A stretch of DNA of 64,000 nucleotides from a bacterium (GCA_022825065.1 JAJDYR010000036.1:1-64000), one strand, 5' to 3'. Positions 16,869 through 26,112 are shown, numbered from the stretch's first letter. Program-made: numbers and translations. Notes: generated from the sequence alone by a model not told the origin.

Positions 16869-17771
16869 ATGGTCGAGTGGATATCATCATGGGGCAGTCC
16901 CGAGTTTCTCGCCGTGGCGACCTCGTTCAGCTATTCCATCACACTCATTTCGGTGCGCCGGGCGATGACGACCGGAAGCCCCCTGATGAGCATCATCGTC
17001 CTGAATTCGCTGGTGAGCATCGCGGGGCTGGCGACCGCATGGGTGCTGGGCACCCTGGCGTCCACCAACATGCGCGCGCTCGGCTGGTTCGCGCTCACGG
17101 GCATGGCCGGCCACGGAACGGGGAGCCTCATCTTCTTCTCGGCCATCGAGCGCCTGGGCGTGAGCCGGGCCACGGCGGTCCATGCCTCCTCACCCCTGTG
17201 GGGCGTGGTCCTGGCGGTCGTCATCCTGGGCGAGGCGCCGGGCGTCTATGTTCTCCTGGGGACGCTCGGGATCGTGGGCGGCGTCTTCCTGCTCTCCTGG
17301 CCGGAGAGAAAGCGCGCGGGAGGCGGGTCTCAAAACTACAGCCGGCAGGACTACCTCCTGCCGATTTCCTCGTCCGTGTGCTATGCGGCGGTGCCCGTGT
17401 TCGCCAAGCTGGGCCTGGCGGAGCACGAGGCGCCCTACCTGGGATTCGGCGTGGCGTTCGGCTCGGGCCTTTTGCTCATGCTGGCGGCGAGGCGCATGAT
17501 GCCGGGCGGCGGAGTCATCAGGGGAAATATGGCGACGCTCCGCGCCCTGCTGGTGGGGCTTCCGTTCAACATCATCGCCGCGTTTCTGATGTGGACGGCG
17601 TTCGTGGCGGGGATGGTGTCGAGCGTATTGCCGCTGAGCCGGATGACGCCCCTGTGGGTGATTCTGTTCAGCTTCCTGTTTCTGGGCAAGATAGAGCGCG
17701 TTGTGCCCAAAACGGTGGTCGCGGCGTGCCTCGTCGTGGCCGGCGGGGTGATGATCACCCTGTTCCGCTAG
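16869..17771 (+). CDS. EamA/DMT-family transporter, paralogue 1
   Basis: 300 aa with about ten hydrophobic helices in two EamA halves. ILGEAPGVYVLLGTLGIVGG closes the first half and PLSRMTPLWVILFSFLFLG lies in the second. DMT carriers export or import metabolites across the inner membrane; specificity is not readable. I chose the ATG at 16869 over a GTG at 16854 because TATAGT at 16857-16862 ends 6 bases before it, and the paralogue at 19653 has the same arrangement. That suggests a leaderless transcript, and no ribosome binding site is present. It lies 51 bp before a second paralogue. Confidence 0.87.
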   Translation: MVEWISSWGSPEFLAVATSFSYSITLISVRRAMTTGSPLMSIIVLNSLVSIAGLATAWVLGTLASTNMRALGWFALTGMAGHGTGSLIFFSAIERLGVSRATAVHASSPLWGVVLAVVILGEAPGVYVLLGTLGIVGGVFLLSWPERKRAGGGSQNYSRQDYLLPISSSVCYAAVPVFAKLGLAEHEAPYLGFGVAFGSGLLLMLAARRMMPGGGVIRGNMATLRALLVGLPFNIIAAFLMWTAFVAGMVSSVLPLSRMTPLWVILFSFLFLGKIERVVPKTVVAACLVVAGGVMITLFR

Positions 17772-17822
17772 GCGCCCCGGCTTCGGGGCGACGCGCATTA
17801 TCGAGGAGCGGTCAGTCATAAA

Positions 17823-18722
17823 ATGTCGGGTCTTTTCGCACAGGCAGGCTGGGGGGAATTGCTGGCGGTAGGGGCGTCGCTTTGCTATTCGACGTCGCTC
17901 ATCGCCATCCGCCAGGGGGTGCGCAGCGCGACGCCGATAGCGGGCGTGCTGATATTGAGTTCGACCGTCTCGGTCCTGGGGCTCATCATCGCGGCCGCCC
18001 GCGGCACGCTCCAGGAATCCATGCTCACGCCCGTCCTGATCTTCATGCTCGGCGGTTGCCTGGGGCAGGGCGTGGGGCAGCTCACGAACGCCATCGGCAT
18101 CGAGAGGATGGGCGTGAGCCGGTCGGTTCCCATACAATCGTCCACCCCCATCTTCTCGGTCACCTTCGCCATGATGTTCCTCGGCGAGCGGCCAGGCGTC
18201 GGCGTGGCGATGGGGACGGTTCTGATCGTGGCGGGCGTCTGCCTGCTCTCGCTTGGCGAGCGGCGCGCGGACCAGAGTTTCAAGAGCTTCTTTCAGGGCG
18301 GGCTGGTCTATCCGCTTACCTCGTCGCTCTCCTACGCGCTGCTGCCCGTGCTGGCGAACGTCGCCTTCTCCTACCAGAAAACCCCCATCCTGGGCTTCGC
18401 CTGCGCCTTCACCGCCGGTACGCTTCTGTTGGCGGTAACGCGCCCCCTGCTGCCCGGCGGCGGCAAGCTCGAAGCCGACAGGAGGGCCGTCTACCTGTTT
18501 CTCGGCGCGGGAATCACCACCACGCTGGCGGCCATCATGTTCTGGACGGCGATGAGCATCGCGCCCGTCTCGACGGTGCTGCCGCTGAGCAGGCTCGTCC
18601 CCCTGTGGGTCGTGCTGTGGACCTACCTCTTCCTGGGCGGCCTCGAGCGCATCACCTCGCGCATCGTCCTGGCGGCGGGGATGGTCGTGGCGGGCGGGGT
18701 GCTGATCACAGCCTTCAAGTAA
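17823..18722 (+). CDS. EamA/DMT-family transporter, paralogue 2
   Basis: 299 aa, about ten membrane segments. It is clearly homologous to the preceding gene in both halves: GVSRSVPIQSSTPIFSV, FLGERPGVGVAMGTVLIVAG, PLSRLVPLWVVLWTYLFLGG. The ATG at 17823 follows a GAGGAG-like site at a rather long distance. It is probably cotranscribed with paralogue 1. Two adjacent full-length copies could form a heteromer, as in small multidrug transporters, or serve different substrates. Confidence 0.87.
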   Translation: MSGLFAQAGWGELLAVGASLCYSTSLIAIRQGVRSATPIAGVLILSSTVSVLGLIIAAARGTLQESMLTPVLIFMLGGCLGQGVGQLTNAIGIERMGVSRSVPIQSSTPIFSVTFAMMFLGERPGVGVAMGTVLIVAGVCLLSLGERRADQSFKSFFQGGLVYPLTSSLSYALLPVLANVAFSYQKTPILGFACAFTAGTLLLAVTRPLLPGGGKLEADRRAVYLFLGAGITTTLAAIMFWTAMSIAPVSTVLPLSRLVPLWVVLWTYLFLGGLERITSRIVLAAGMVVAGGVLITAFK

Positions 18723-18929
18723 ACGCCTGCGCGTGGCTGAAAATCATGGCGAATCCGCACAGAAATCATTGCGAATACCCCGGAAAACCTCTCGATTTCC
18801 CGGCCTTTTTGCCCGGTCCTACGGAAACGGGAGGCGGCGCCGTCGTCGACTGCGCTCTGTTTGACGCCCTTTCCCGCCTGAAGGACAATGCCCCGCATCG
18901 CATAAAGCCATCGTGAGGCGGACGGAGCC

Positions 18930-19445
18930 ATGAAGACCCTTTTCCTGCTGCGGCACGCCAAGTCGAGCTGGTCGGAGCCGGGGCTGGCCGATTTCGATCG
19001 CCCCCTGAGCGAACGCGGCCGCCGCGCGGCGCCGCTGATCGCCCGGCATCTTGCGCGCGGCGGCCCCTTGCCCGACCTCATCCTGTGCTCGGCCGCCCGG
19101 CGCACCCGTGAGACCCTGGCCCTGATGCTGCCCGGCCTGGCTCGCGACGCCGTCGTGCGCATCGAGAGCGGCCTCTACGGAGCGGACGCGGCAACCCTGC
19201 TGGGACGCCTCCAGCGCATCGAAACCGCCGTCGATTGCGTCCTGCTCATCGCCCACAACCCGGGGATCGAAGACCTCGCCGCCGGGATTTGCGGCGGCGG
19301 ACCCGAGCCGATGCGCCGGCGCATGGACGAAAAATTCCCGACCGCCGCCCTGGCCGCGTTCGCGCTCGACGCGGCGCGCTGGTCCTCGCTGCGCGAAGGC
19401 GCGGCGGTACTCACCGGCTTCGTCCTGCCGAAAGACCTCGCCTAG
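18930..19445 (+). CDS. sixA: SixA-type histidine phosphatase
   Basis: 171 aa. The RHG-type motif is LRHAKSSW with catalytic H8, followed by DRPLSERGRRAA, the LCSAARRTRET phosphate-pocket arginines and the second histidine in LIAHNPGIEDL. The short single-domain form matches SixA, which dephosphorylates phosphohistidine in HPt domains or PTS proteins. The ATG follows ACGGAG. It lies between two EamA transporter genes with no obvious functional link. Confidence 0.85.
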   Translation: MKTLFLLRHAKSSWSEPGLADFDRPLSERGRRAAPLIARHLARGGPLPDLILCSAARRTRETLALMLPGLARDAVVRIESGLYGADAATLLGRLQRIETAVDCVLLIAHNPGIEDLAAGICGGGPEPMRRRMDEKFPTAALAAFALDAARWSSLREGAAVLTGFVLPKDLA

Positions 19446-19652
19446 GCCCGCCGGAAACCGCGTGCGGCGCGGTACCGCTTCCGGAGCAGGCCGAGGGTTT
19501 TATTGGCCGGAAACGATCCCTGAAAAAATTGTTTCCGGGCGAAAACGACCGGAAGAGCGAGAGGGTTTCCCGGGACGTTCGCAACTATTCTTGTTTCACC
19601 ACAACGCCCGCTCTTCTCGCCTAAATATCCCGGTGCGTGTATAGTCGCGCGC

Positions 19653-20558
19653 ATGAACGCGCAAGGTCCTTTTTTCATGTCGGGCGAAATCCTCGCTCTC
19701 TCCTCTTCATTCATCTACTCGGCGGCGCTCATCTCCTTCCGCCGGGGCTTGAGGAGCGCATCCCCCATCACCGGGGTGCTCATCACGAACGCCGTGGCGA
19801 GCGCGCTGCTTTTGAGCATCGCCTTTTCCCTCGGCACGCTGCAGACCTCATCGCTCAAGCCCGTCCTGTGGTTCATGCTGGCGGGGTGCCTGGGACAGGG
19901 GATGGGGCATCTGGCGTCGTACACGGCCATCCAGCGCATCGGCGCGAGCCGGACGAGCCCCGTCCAGGCTTCCGCCCCGATATGGGCGGTATTTTTCGCC
20001 GCCTTCTTCCTGGGGGAGCAGCCGGGCGTGGCGGTCGTGCTGGGGACCTTCTCCATCGTCGGCGGGGTGGCGCTCATCTCGATGGGCGAGGGCAAGGACG
20101 TCGAGAAGGGCGGGATGGGGCCGGAATTCCGCCGCGCGCTCATCTTCCCCGTCTTCGCCTCGTTCATGTACGCCGCCATGCCGGTCATCGCGAAAATCGG
20201 CTACGCCGAGCAGCGGACGCCCTTCGCGGCGGTGGGCTTCGCCTTTCTGGCGGGTTTCCTCTTTCTCCTGTGCGCGAAGCCGTTTCTGGGCGAGAGCGGC
20301 AGAATCTACGTGAACCGGCGCGACGTATGCTGGATACTCCTTGGCTCGGTGTTCTCCGCCACCGCCACGGGGCTTTTGTGGTACACGCTCACGTTCTCGG
20401 ACGTCACCGTCGTCCTGCCCCTGAGCCGCACCGCCCCGATATGGGTGGTGCTCCTGAGCCTCGTCTTCATGGGCGACATGGAGCGCGTGAACGCGCGCCT
20501 TCTCGGCGCGGCGGGCCTGGTCGTGCTGGGCGGATTCCTGATCACGAGTTTCCGGTGA
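19653..20558 (+). CDS. EamA/DMT-family transporter, paralogue 3
   Basis: 301 aa with the two EamA halves and about ten helices (RRGLRSASPITGVLITNAV, FFLGEQPGVAVVLGTFSIVG, PLSRTAPIWVVLLSLVFMG). It is the third copy of the family within 3.7 kb, separated from the other two by sixA. TATAGT at 19640-19645 ends 7 bases before the ATG at 19653, matching the layout of paralogue 1 and suggesting leaderless transcription. An internal ATG at 19677 is an alternative start. Confidence 0.86.
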   Translation: MNAQGPFFMSGEILALSSSFIYSAALISFRRGLRSASPITGVLITNAVASALLLSIAFSLGTLQTSSLKPVLWFMLAGCLGQGMGHLASYTAIQRIGASRTSPVQASAPIWAVFFAAFFLGEQPGVAVVLGTFSIVGGVALISMGEGKDVEKGGMGPEFRRALIFPVFASFMYAAMPVIAKIGYAEQRTPFAAVGFAFLAGFLFLLCAKPFLGESGRIYVNRRDVCWILLGSVFSATATGLLWYTLTFSDVTVVLPLSRTAPIWVVLLSLVFMGDMERVNARLLGAAGLVVLGGFLITSFR

Positions 20559-20780
20559 GGGGATTCAGAAAAGATAATTGAATGTCACAGAATGGCGTAG
20601 GGGCAGCTCGCGAGCCGCCCTGTTGTTATATTGGTGGAATTATCCGAAAGAGCGAGAGAGAATACCCTGCATATATTGTACAAAAGATGTATTTACAGAT
20701 AGTTGATGTTATTAAATGAAGTAACACTTTAATAAAAATACTTGGAATCCCTGATAGGTTTGTCTTACCCCCGCCGTTTC
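20559..20780. other. AT-rich spacer with no gene
   Basis: This is unusually AT-rich for the window (20630-20760) and contains a GTAGGGGCAGCTCGCGAGC hairpin fragment near 20599. No coding frame is supported. It borders the duplicated fdhA end and may be the outer edge of inserted DNA. Confidence 0.4.
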
Positions 20781-20950
20781 CTTGGCTTCCTCACCCGCAC
20801 GGCGCAGAACTTGAACTCGGGGATTTTCCCGTAGGGGTCCAGGTCGTCCACGGTGAACAGGTTCGCGGCGGCCTCGACGTAGTGGAACGGGATGAAGACC
20901 TGCCCCGGCCGCACCCGCGAAGAAGCCCGAGCGGGGAGGGTGATCTCCCC
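20781..20950 (-). pseudogene. Displaced 3' end of fdhA (duplicate fragment)
   Basis: These 170 bp align without gaps, with roughly ten mismatches by eye, to the 3' part of the intact formate dehydrogenase gene at 21722-21891. The fragment keeps the frame (EFKFCAVRVRKPRKRRG) and reaches its own TAA near 20766. The intact gene diverges after VRKPR to a different tail (RLKSTLKVSGA). The simplest reading is that this is the original 3' end, displaced when the DUF2335-bearing segment inserted and supplied a replacement end. Confidence 0.7.
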
Positions 20951-20973
20951 TTGTTTTTTCTATGAAAGGGAGC

Positions 20974-21429
20974 CTAGTTCTTTTCTTCTTTGCCTTGAAA
21001 AAATCTCAATACCGCGCCGATTATGCCCAGTGCGGCGAAAGAAAATCCCGGCCAGGGTTGGCCAATCGAGGCGCAATACACGCCTCCGGCGATGAGGCAT
21101 ATCGAAATTGAAATGCTTCCGAATATTTTGAGAGTTTCGTTAAAGAGCGTCCATGCATTGTCCCGTTTCCGAATTTTTTGTTCTTCCTCGGGCATCCTGA
21201 GAATGCGGTCGGTTGCTCCGGGCTGCATTTCTTCATATTGGCGCGCGAATTCCGGCGGAGGCAGAATCCCCGAATATACTATTTCTGTTACTCGTTCTTC
21301 TTTTAGTGAGTCGCCGCTGGTTTGGGTTGTAGGGTGTGGTTTATCTGTTTCCTGCCGTGACAAGTCGCCGCCTGTCGGAGTTTGGCCTGTCTCTGGTTCC
21401 CTCGTCCATTTTCCCCATAGCGGCAGCAA
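20974..21429 (-). CDS. DUF2335 membrane protein
   Basis: 151 aa from a TTG at 21429. Residues about 50-80 carry the DUF2335 signature GILPPPEFARQYEEMQPGAT with RILRMPEEEQ. Two hydrophobic segments follow (ISISICLIAGGVYCASIG and FSFAALGIIGAVLRFF). The family is of unknown function and is often found on mobile or phage-like segments. Base composition is lower in GC than the neighbours, and it lies between the two copies of the fdhA 3' end, which points to horizontal acquisition. No clear ribosome binding site is seen, and the N-terminal 40 residues are uncertain. Confidence 0.7.
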   Translation of the reverse strand: MLPLWGKWTREPETGQTPTGGDLSRQETDKPHPTTQTSGDSLKEERVTEIVYSGILPPPEFARQYEEMQPGATDRILRMPEEEQKIRKRDNAWTLFNETLKIFGSISISICLIAGGVYCASIGQPWPGFSFAALGIIGAVLRFFQGKEEKN

Positions 21430-21568
21430 AATATTTTCTTAGGGATTCCTTGTCCTGCTCGAAACCGGCAGGACCGGAATTGACCGTCTTTGTAATAATG
21501 AACTCGGGTGGGGTCCAGATATCAGCCAAAATATCAAAAAAACTCGATTCCTTGGGGGCCAGGGGCAT
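21341..21568 (-). CDS. Small hypothetical protein overlapping the DUF2335 gene
   Basis: 75 aa beginning MPLAPKESSFFDILADIW. The ATG at 21568 follows GAGGAAG by 7 bases. Its 3' end overlaps the DUF2335 frame by 89 bp in another frame. It could be a separate small gene of the inserted segment, or the original N-terminus of the DUF2335 gene displaced by a frameshift. No family is recognised. Confidence 0.35.
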   Translation of the reverse strand: MPLAPKESSFFDILADIWTPPEFIITKTVNSGPAGFEQDKESLRKYFAAAMGKMDEGTRDRPNSDRRRLVTAGNR

Positions 21569-21684
21569 TTGGCGACTTCCTCTTTCGTGAGTGATTTATG
21601 TGCTCCCCAACAAATACTTGCGATCGATATAATTTATCGATACGAAAACATCAAGGAGTCAGAGGGTCGACTCAACAGCGAAGC

Positions 21685-24447
21685 TCACGCGCCGGATACC
21701 TTGAGTGTAGATTTTAACCTCCTCGGCTTCCTCACCCGCACGGCGCAGAACTTGAACTCCGGGATTTTCCCGTAGGGGTCCAGGTCGTCCACCGTGAGCA
21801 GGTTCGCGGCGGCCTCGACGTAGTGGAAGGGGATGAATACCTGCCCGGGCCGCACCCGCTCCGAAGCCCGGGCGGGGAGGGTGATCTCCCCGCGCCTCGA
21901 TTCCACCAGAACGTCCGAATCGTTCCTGATCTTCAGGCGTTTCAGGTCTTCGGGCGACATCTCGACATAAGGCCCCGGTTCCGCGGACTCCAAAGCCTGC
22001 GCCCTTCTGGTGATGGCCCCCGTGTGCCAGTGGTAGATGTTGCGCCCCGTGTTGAGCACGAAGGGGTAGTCATCGTCCGGCATCTCCCTGGCGGGGGCGT
22101 ACTGGACGGGAATGAGCTTTCCGGGTCCTGAGGGAAACGATTTGTCGAAGAGGATTTCCTTGCCCTTGTGATTGGGCCTTGTGCACGGCCAGACGAGTCC
22201 GTGACGCCCCAGCCGGTCGTAGGACATCCCCGCCATGAAGGGTGTCAAGGAGGCGATTTCATCGAAAATCTCGGCTTCGGACTCATATTCCATCGGGTAG
22301 CCGAGGCGCTCCGAGAGTTCGGCCACGATGCGCCAGTCCTCCCTGGCCTCGCCGGGCGGGTCGATGGCGCGCCTGCCGATCTGGACCCTGCGGTCGGTGT
22401 TCGTATAGGTGCCCGTTTTTTCAGGGAACGCCGTGGAGGGCAGGACGACGTCCGCGAAATAGGCGGTTTCCGTCAGAAAAATGTCCTGGACGACGAGGAA
22501 TTCGAGGTTCGCCAGCGCGCCGCGCGAGTGGTTGAGGTTCGGGTCGCTCATGGCCGGGTTCTCGCCCATGATGTACATGCCCTTTATCTCGCCCCGGTTG
22601 GCGGCGTCGGCGATCTCCATCACCGTGAGGCCGGGCTCGGGGTCGAGCTTGCGGCCCCAGGCCTTTTCGAATTTCCTGCGTATCGCGGGCGAGGCGACGT
22701 CCTGATAGGCGGAATACACCATCGGGATGAGGCCCACGTCCGAGGCGCCCTGCACGTTGTTCTGCCCGCGCAGGGGGTGGAGTCCCGTTCCCTCCCGGCC
22801 TATCTGCCCGCAGATGAGGCAAAGCGCGATGAGCGCGCGGCAGTTGTCCGTGCCGTGGGTGTGCTGGGAGAGCCCCATGCCCCAGAAGGTCATGCTGCGC
22901 TCTGAGGTCGCGTACCCCCTGGCCAGTTCCCGGAGCGTTTCGGCCGGGACGCCGGTGAGTTTGGCGACGTTCTCGGGTGTGTAGGGCTTTACGTTTTCTG
23001 CGAGTTCCCCGAAACCTTCGGTGCGCGCGGCGATGAAGTCGGCGTCGTAGAGTTTCTCCTCGATCACGGCGTTCAACAGCCCGTTGAAGAGCGCCACGTC
23101 CGTGCCGGGGCGGAACTGAACGAACATGTCCGCGTGGTCGACCAGGTCGATTCTCCTGGGGTCGACCACGGCCAGCGTCGCGCCTGCGCTTGCGGCCTGC
23201 TTGATGAAGGTGGCCGCCACGGGGTGGTTTTCGGTGGCGTTGGCCCCCGCCACGAGGATGAAATCCGCCTTGAGCGCGTCCGAGAAGGGGTTGCTCACCG
23301 CGCTCGAGCCGATGGTCTGGAACAGGGCGGCCACCGAACTCGAATGGCAGAGCCGCGTGCAGTGGTCCACGTTGTTCGTGCCGAACACGGCGCGGATGAG
23401 CTTCTGGAAGAGGTAGTTGTCCTCGTTCGAGCATTTGGCCGAACCGAAGCCGGCCATGCTCGAGGGGCCGTGGGCCTCGTGGATTTTCTTAAGCGAATTC
23501 GCCGCCAGGTTCATGGCTTCCTCCCAGCTCGCCTCGCGGAACAGGGAGAGCGGATCTCCGGGCAACTCCCTCGTCTTGGGCGCGCCTTCCTTGCGGATGA
23601 GAGGGGTCGTGAGGCGGTCGGGGTGATGGGCGTAGTCGAACCCGTAGCGCCCCTTCACGCAGAGCCTCCCCTGGTTCACGGGACTCGTCTCGTCCCCCCG
23701 GACGCTCAGGAGGGTATTGCCGGCCACCTGGTAGGAGATGGAGCAGCCCACGCCGCAGTAGGGGCAGACGGAATCCACCTCTCTGGGCTTGCCGGGGGCG
23801 ATTTGCAGCGTGAGGGATTTGTTGGTGAGCGCGTCCGTGGGGCAGGCGGCCATGCACTCCCCGCAGGAGACGCACGTGGATTCGCCCATGGGCAGGTCCG
23901 CGTCGAACACGATTTTCGCGCTCGAACCCTTGCCGCCCCGCCCGATGACGTTGTTGCCCTGAACGTCCGTACAGGCGCGGATGCAGCGGTCGCAAAGGAT
24001 GCACGCGCTGTGGTCCACGGCGATCACGGAAGACGAGAAATCCTGCGCGCGCCCCGCCTCCCTGGGCGGCAGGACGCTCACGCCGTTTTCGGCTTCCAGT
24101 TGCCCGGCGAGCGCGGTGAGTTCGCAGTTCTCAGGCTCGGACGGAACGCCGTGGTCCGCCATCAGCATGGCCACCAGCGTTTTCTGGGCGCGCGCGACGC
24201 GCTCGCTATCCGTTTGGATCACCATGCCGGGCTCAATCTTCCGGTGGCAGGAGGGAACGAGCGTTCTGGCGCCCTCGACCTCGACGGCGCATACGCGGCA
24301 CACCCCCACGGGCTCCATGCCGGGCTGATGGCAGAGCCTGGGGACCTCGACCCCCAGCGACTGCGCCGCCTCCCAGATGGTCGCGCCGGCCTCGGCCTCT
24401 GTCTCCTGGCCGTCAATGGTGATGGCGATCACCTTGTCGTCAGACAT
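21685..24447 (-). CDS. fdhA: NAD-dependent formate dehydrogenase, molybdopterin alpha subunit
   Basis: 920 aa. Residues 1-80 are a 2Fe-2S domain (CHQPGMEPVGVCRVC), then a NuoG-type segment. Residues about 149-202 hold two 4Fe-4S clusters (CILCDRCIRAC, CVSCGECMAAC). From about 226 the Mo-bis-MGD enzyme carries its own 4Fe-4S ligands C228, C231, C235 and C263. The metal ligand is C367 in RLCHSSSVA, so this is the cysteine form, not the selenocysteine form. It oxidises formate to CO2 and passes electrons to the fused NuoE/NuoF subunit encoded 15 bp upstream. The last 11 residues differ from the displaced copy at 20781-20950, indicating that the 3' end was replaced by insertion. Confidence 0.94.
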   Translation of the reverse strand: MSDDKVIAITIDGQETEAEAGATIWEAAQSLGVEVPRLCHQPGMEPVGVCRVCAVEVEGARTLVPSCHRKIEPGMVIQTDSERVARAQKTLVAMLMADHGVPSEPENCELTALAGQLEAENGVSVLPPREAGRAQDFSSSVIAVDHSACILCDRCIRACTDVQGNNVIGRGGKGSSAKIVFDADLPMGESTCVSCGECMAACPTDALTNKSLTLQIAPGKPREVDSVCPYCGVGCSISYQVAGNTLLSVRGDETSPVNQGRLCVKGRYGFDYAHHPDRLTTPLIRKEGAPKTRELPGDPLSLFREASWEEAMNLAANSLKKIHEAHGPSSMAGFGSAKCSNEDNYLFQKLIRAVFGTNNVDHCTRLCHSSSVAALFQTIGSSAVSNPFSDALKADFILVAGANATENHPVAATFIKQAASAGATLAVVDPRRIDLVDHADMFVQFRPGTDVALFNGLLNAVIEEKLYDADFIAARTEGFGELAENVKPYTPENVAKLTGVPAETLRELARGYATSERSMTFWGMGLSQHTHGTDNCRALIALCLICGQIGREGTGLHPLRGQNNVQGASDVGLIPMVYSAYQDVASPAIRRKFEKAWGRKLDPEPGLTVMEIADAANRGEIKGMYIMGENPAMSDPNLNHSRGALANLEFLVVQDIFLTETAYFADVVLPSTAFPEKTGTYTNTDRRVQIGRRAIDPPGEAREDWRIVAELSERLGYPMEYESEAEIFDEIASLTPFMAGMSYDRLGRHGLVWPCTRPNHKGKEILFDKSFPSGPGKLIPVQYAPAREMPDDDYPFVLNTGRNIYHWHTGAITRRAQALESAEPGPYVEMSPEDLKRLKIRNDSDVLVESRRGEITLPARASERVRPGQVFIPFHYVEAAANLLTVDDLDPYGKIPEFKFCAVRVRKPRRLKSTLKVSGA

Positions 24448-24462
24448 TCCTCTGCCCCGGTT

Positions 24463-26112
24463 TCACTTGAGCCTCGCCTCGATGTCCGATTCGAAGTATT
24501 CGAAAAGCGAGAGGTACGGAATCGGCGCGGCCTGGCCGAGGCCGCAGATGGATGTGTCCTTCATGGCCTCGCATATCTCGCGCATGGCGGGCAGCTCAGA
24601 GGCCAGCGCCTCTCCACTTAAGACCCGTTCCAGAAAGGCCGTGAGCTTTTCCGTCCCCAGGCGGCAGGGCACGCACTTGCCGCAGGATTCGTCCCGGAAA
24701 AAGCGCACCACGTTGTGGGCGAGCGCCGCCATGTCCACCCCCTCGGGGAAGACGACGAGCGCCCCGCTGCCCAGCATGCTGCCCGTCTCCTGTAAGGAGT
24801 CGAAACCATAGGGAATATCGACGAGGCTCGCGGGCAGAAACCCGCTGCTGGCCCCGCCGGGCGAGAACGCCTTCAGGCGCGCTCCCGGGGGCAGCCCGCC
24901 CGCGGGGCCTTCTATAATCTCCCGGATGGGCGTTCCGAACTCCACCTCGTAGACCCCCGGTTTCCGCACCGCGCCGCTCACGCCCACCACCTTGAAGCCT
25001 TTGCTCCCGTTTCGTCCGAATGAGGTGAACCACTCGGCGCCGTTTTCAAGCACCGCCGGGACGAGCGCGAAGGTCTCGACGTTGTTGATGAGAGTAGGCT
25101 TGCCGAAAAGACCTTCGGAGCCCGGGAAGGGGGGCTTGTCGCGGGGCTGGGCGCGCTTGTCCTCCAGGACTTCGAGGAGCGCCGTCTCCTCCCCGCAGAT
25201 GTATCCGCCGGGGCTGGTGAAGATTTCGAGAGTGGGGGTGTTCTTCGTGTCGATGAGGCGGGCCTTGCGCGCGCGCTCGATGGCTTTCCTGAGCTTTCTC
25301 GCCTGCGCGCCGTATTCATGGCGGATGTAGATGATGGCGCGCCCGGCCCCCACGGCCCGGCAGGCGATGAGTATTCCCTCGACGACGAGCTCGGGGTGCG
25401 AGTCCATGATGGCGCGATCCTTGAACGTGCCCGGCTCGCTCTCATCGGCGTTGCAGACGACGAATTTCTCCGTCCCCGGCGCGCTCAGGACGAAACTCCA
25501 CTTGAGCCCTGCCGGAAAGCCGGCCCCGCCCATGCCGCGCAGGCCGCTCTCCTTGAGGACGTCGATGACGCTTTCGGTGTTGTCGTTTTTCATCAGAGCG
25601 CGCAGGACGCCATAGGCCTCGTTCTTGCGGTAGGGATTGATGCGCGATGCGTGTTTGAGTTTTTGCGCTCTCGAGGCGGGTTTGGCCGCTCCGTTTTTCC
25701 AGGATGCCAGGATGTCCTGAAATTTTTCATCCGTGAGAGAGGAATAGATGCGGCCTTCTATCTCGGCGGCGGGACCCTTGTCGCACCGGCCCAGGCAGGC
25801 GCAGCTTTCGGGGCGGAGGTCCCGGATTCCGGCGCGGCGGGCGAGGTTTTTCGCGTTGCCCAGCAGCGCGTCGCCGCCTGCGAGCAGGCAACTCATGTCC
25901 CGGCAGACCTGGACTTTCGGCTTTTGTGGTTTTTCCAGGTGAAAGTGCGGGAAGAAGCTGGCGATGCCGTAGGAATCGTAGATGGGCACGCCCAGGTCCT
26001 TGGAGACCTCGGTGATCGCTTCTTTCGAGAGATAGCCTTCTTCTTTCTGGCGGGAGAGCAGGGCCTCGATTTTGGCGGGAGACTTGTAGACCGTGGAAGC
26101 GTTTTCTGTCAT
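24463..26112 (-). CDS. Formate dehydrogenase beta/gamma subunit, NuoE-NuoF fusion
   Basis: 549 aa from the ATG at 26112, chosen over one 33 bp upstream because GGGGAGA precedes it. Residues 1-145 are a NuoE-like thioredoxin-fold 2Fe-2S domain (CRDMSC and CACLGRC ligands). The remainder is NuoF-like: the NAD(H) loop GMGGAGFPAGLKW, the FMN region YICGEETALLEVLE, and 4Fe-4S ligands ESCGKCVPCR with a later ICGLGQ. It transfers electrons from the formate dehydrogenase alpha subunit to NAD+. The genes are adjacent on the same strand with 15 bp between. Fusion of the 24-kDa and 51-kDa-type subunits is known in soluble hydrogenases and FDHs. Confidence 0.93.
   Translation of the reverse strand: MTENASTVYKSPAKIEALLSRQKEEGYLSKEAITEVSKDLGVPIYDSYGIASFFPHFHLEKPQKPKVQVCRDMSCLLAGGDALLGNAKNLARRAGIRDLRPESCACLGRCDKGPAAEIEGRIYSSLTDEKFQDILASWKNGAAKPASRAQKLKHASRINPYRKNEAYGVLRALMKNDNTESVIDVLKESGLRGMGGAGFPAGLKWSFVLSAPGTEKFVVCNADESEPGTFKDRAIMDSHPELVVEGILIACRAVGAGRAIIYIRHEYGAQARKLRKAIERARKARLIDTKNTPTLEIFTSPGGYICGEETALLEVLEDKRAQPRDKPPFPGSEGLFGKPTLINNVETFALVPAVLENGAEWFTSFGRNGSKGFKVVGVSGAVRKPGVYEVEFGTPIREIIEGPAGGLPPGARLKAFSPGGASSGFLPASLVDIPYGFDSLQETGSMLGSGALVVFPEGVDMAALAHNVVRFFRDESCGKCVPCRLGTEKLTAFLERVLSGEALASELPAMREICEAMKDTSICGLGQAAPIPYLSLFEYFESDIEARLK

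Noticed and set aside
23345-23355. Formate dehydrogenase as a further selenoprotein
   Set aside because: The codon at residue 367 (RLCHSSS) is cysteine, and the gene has no internal TGA.
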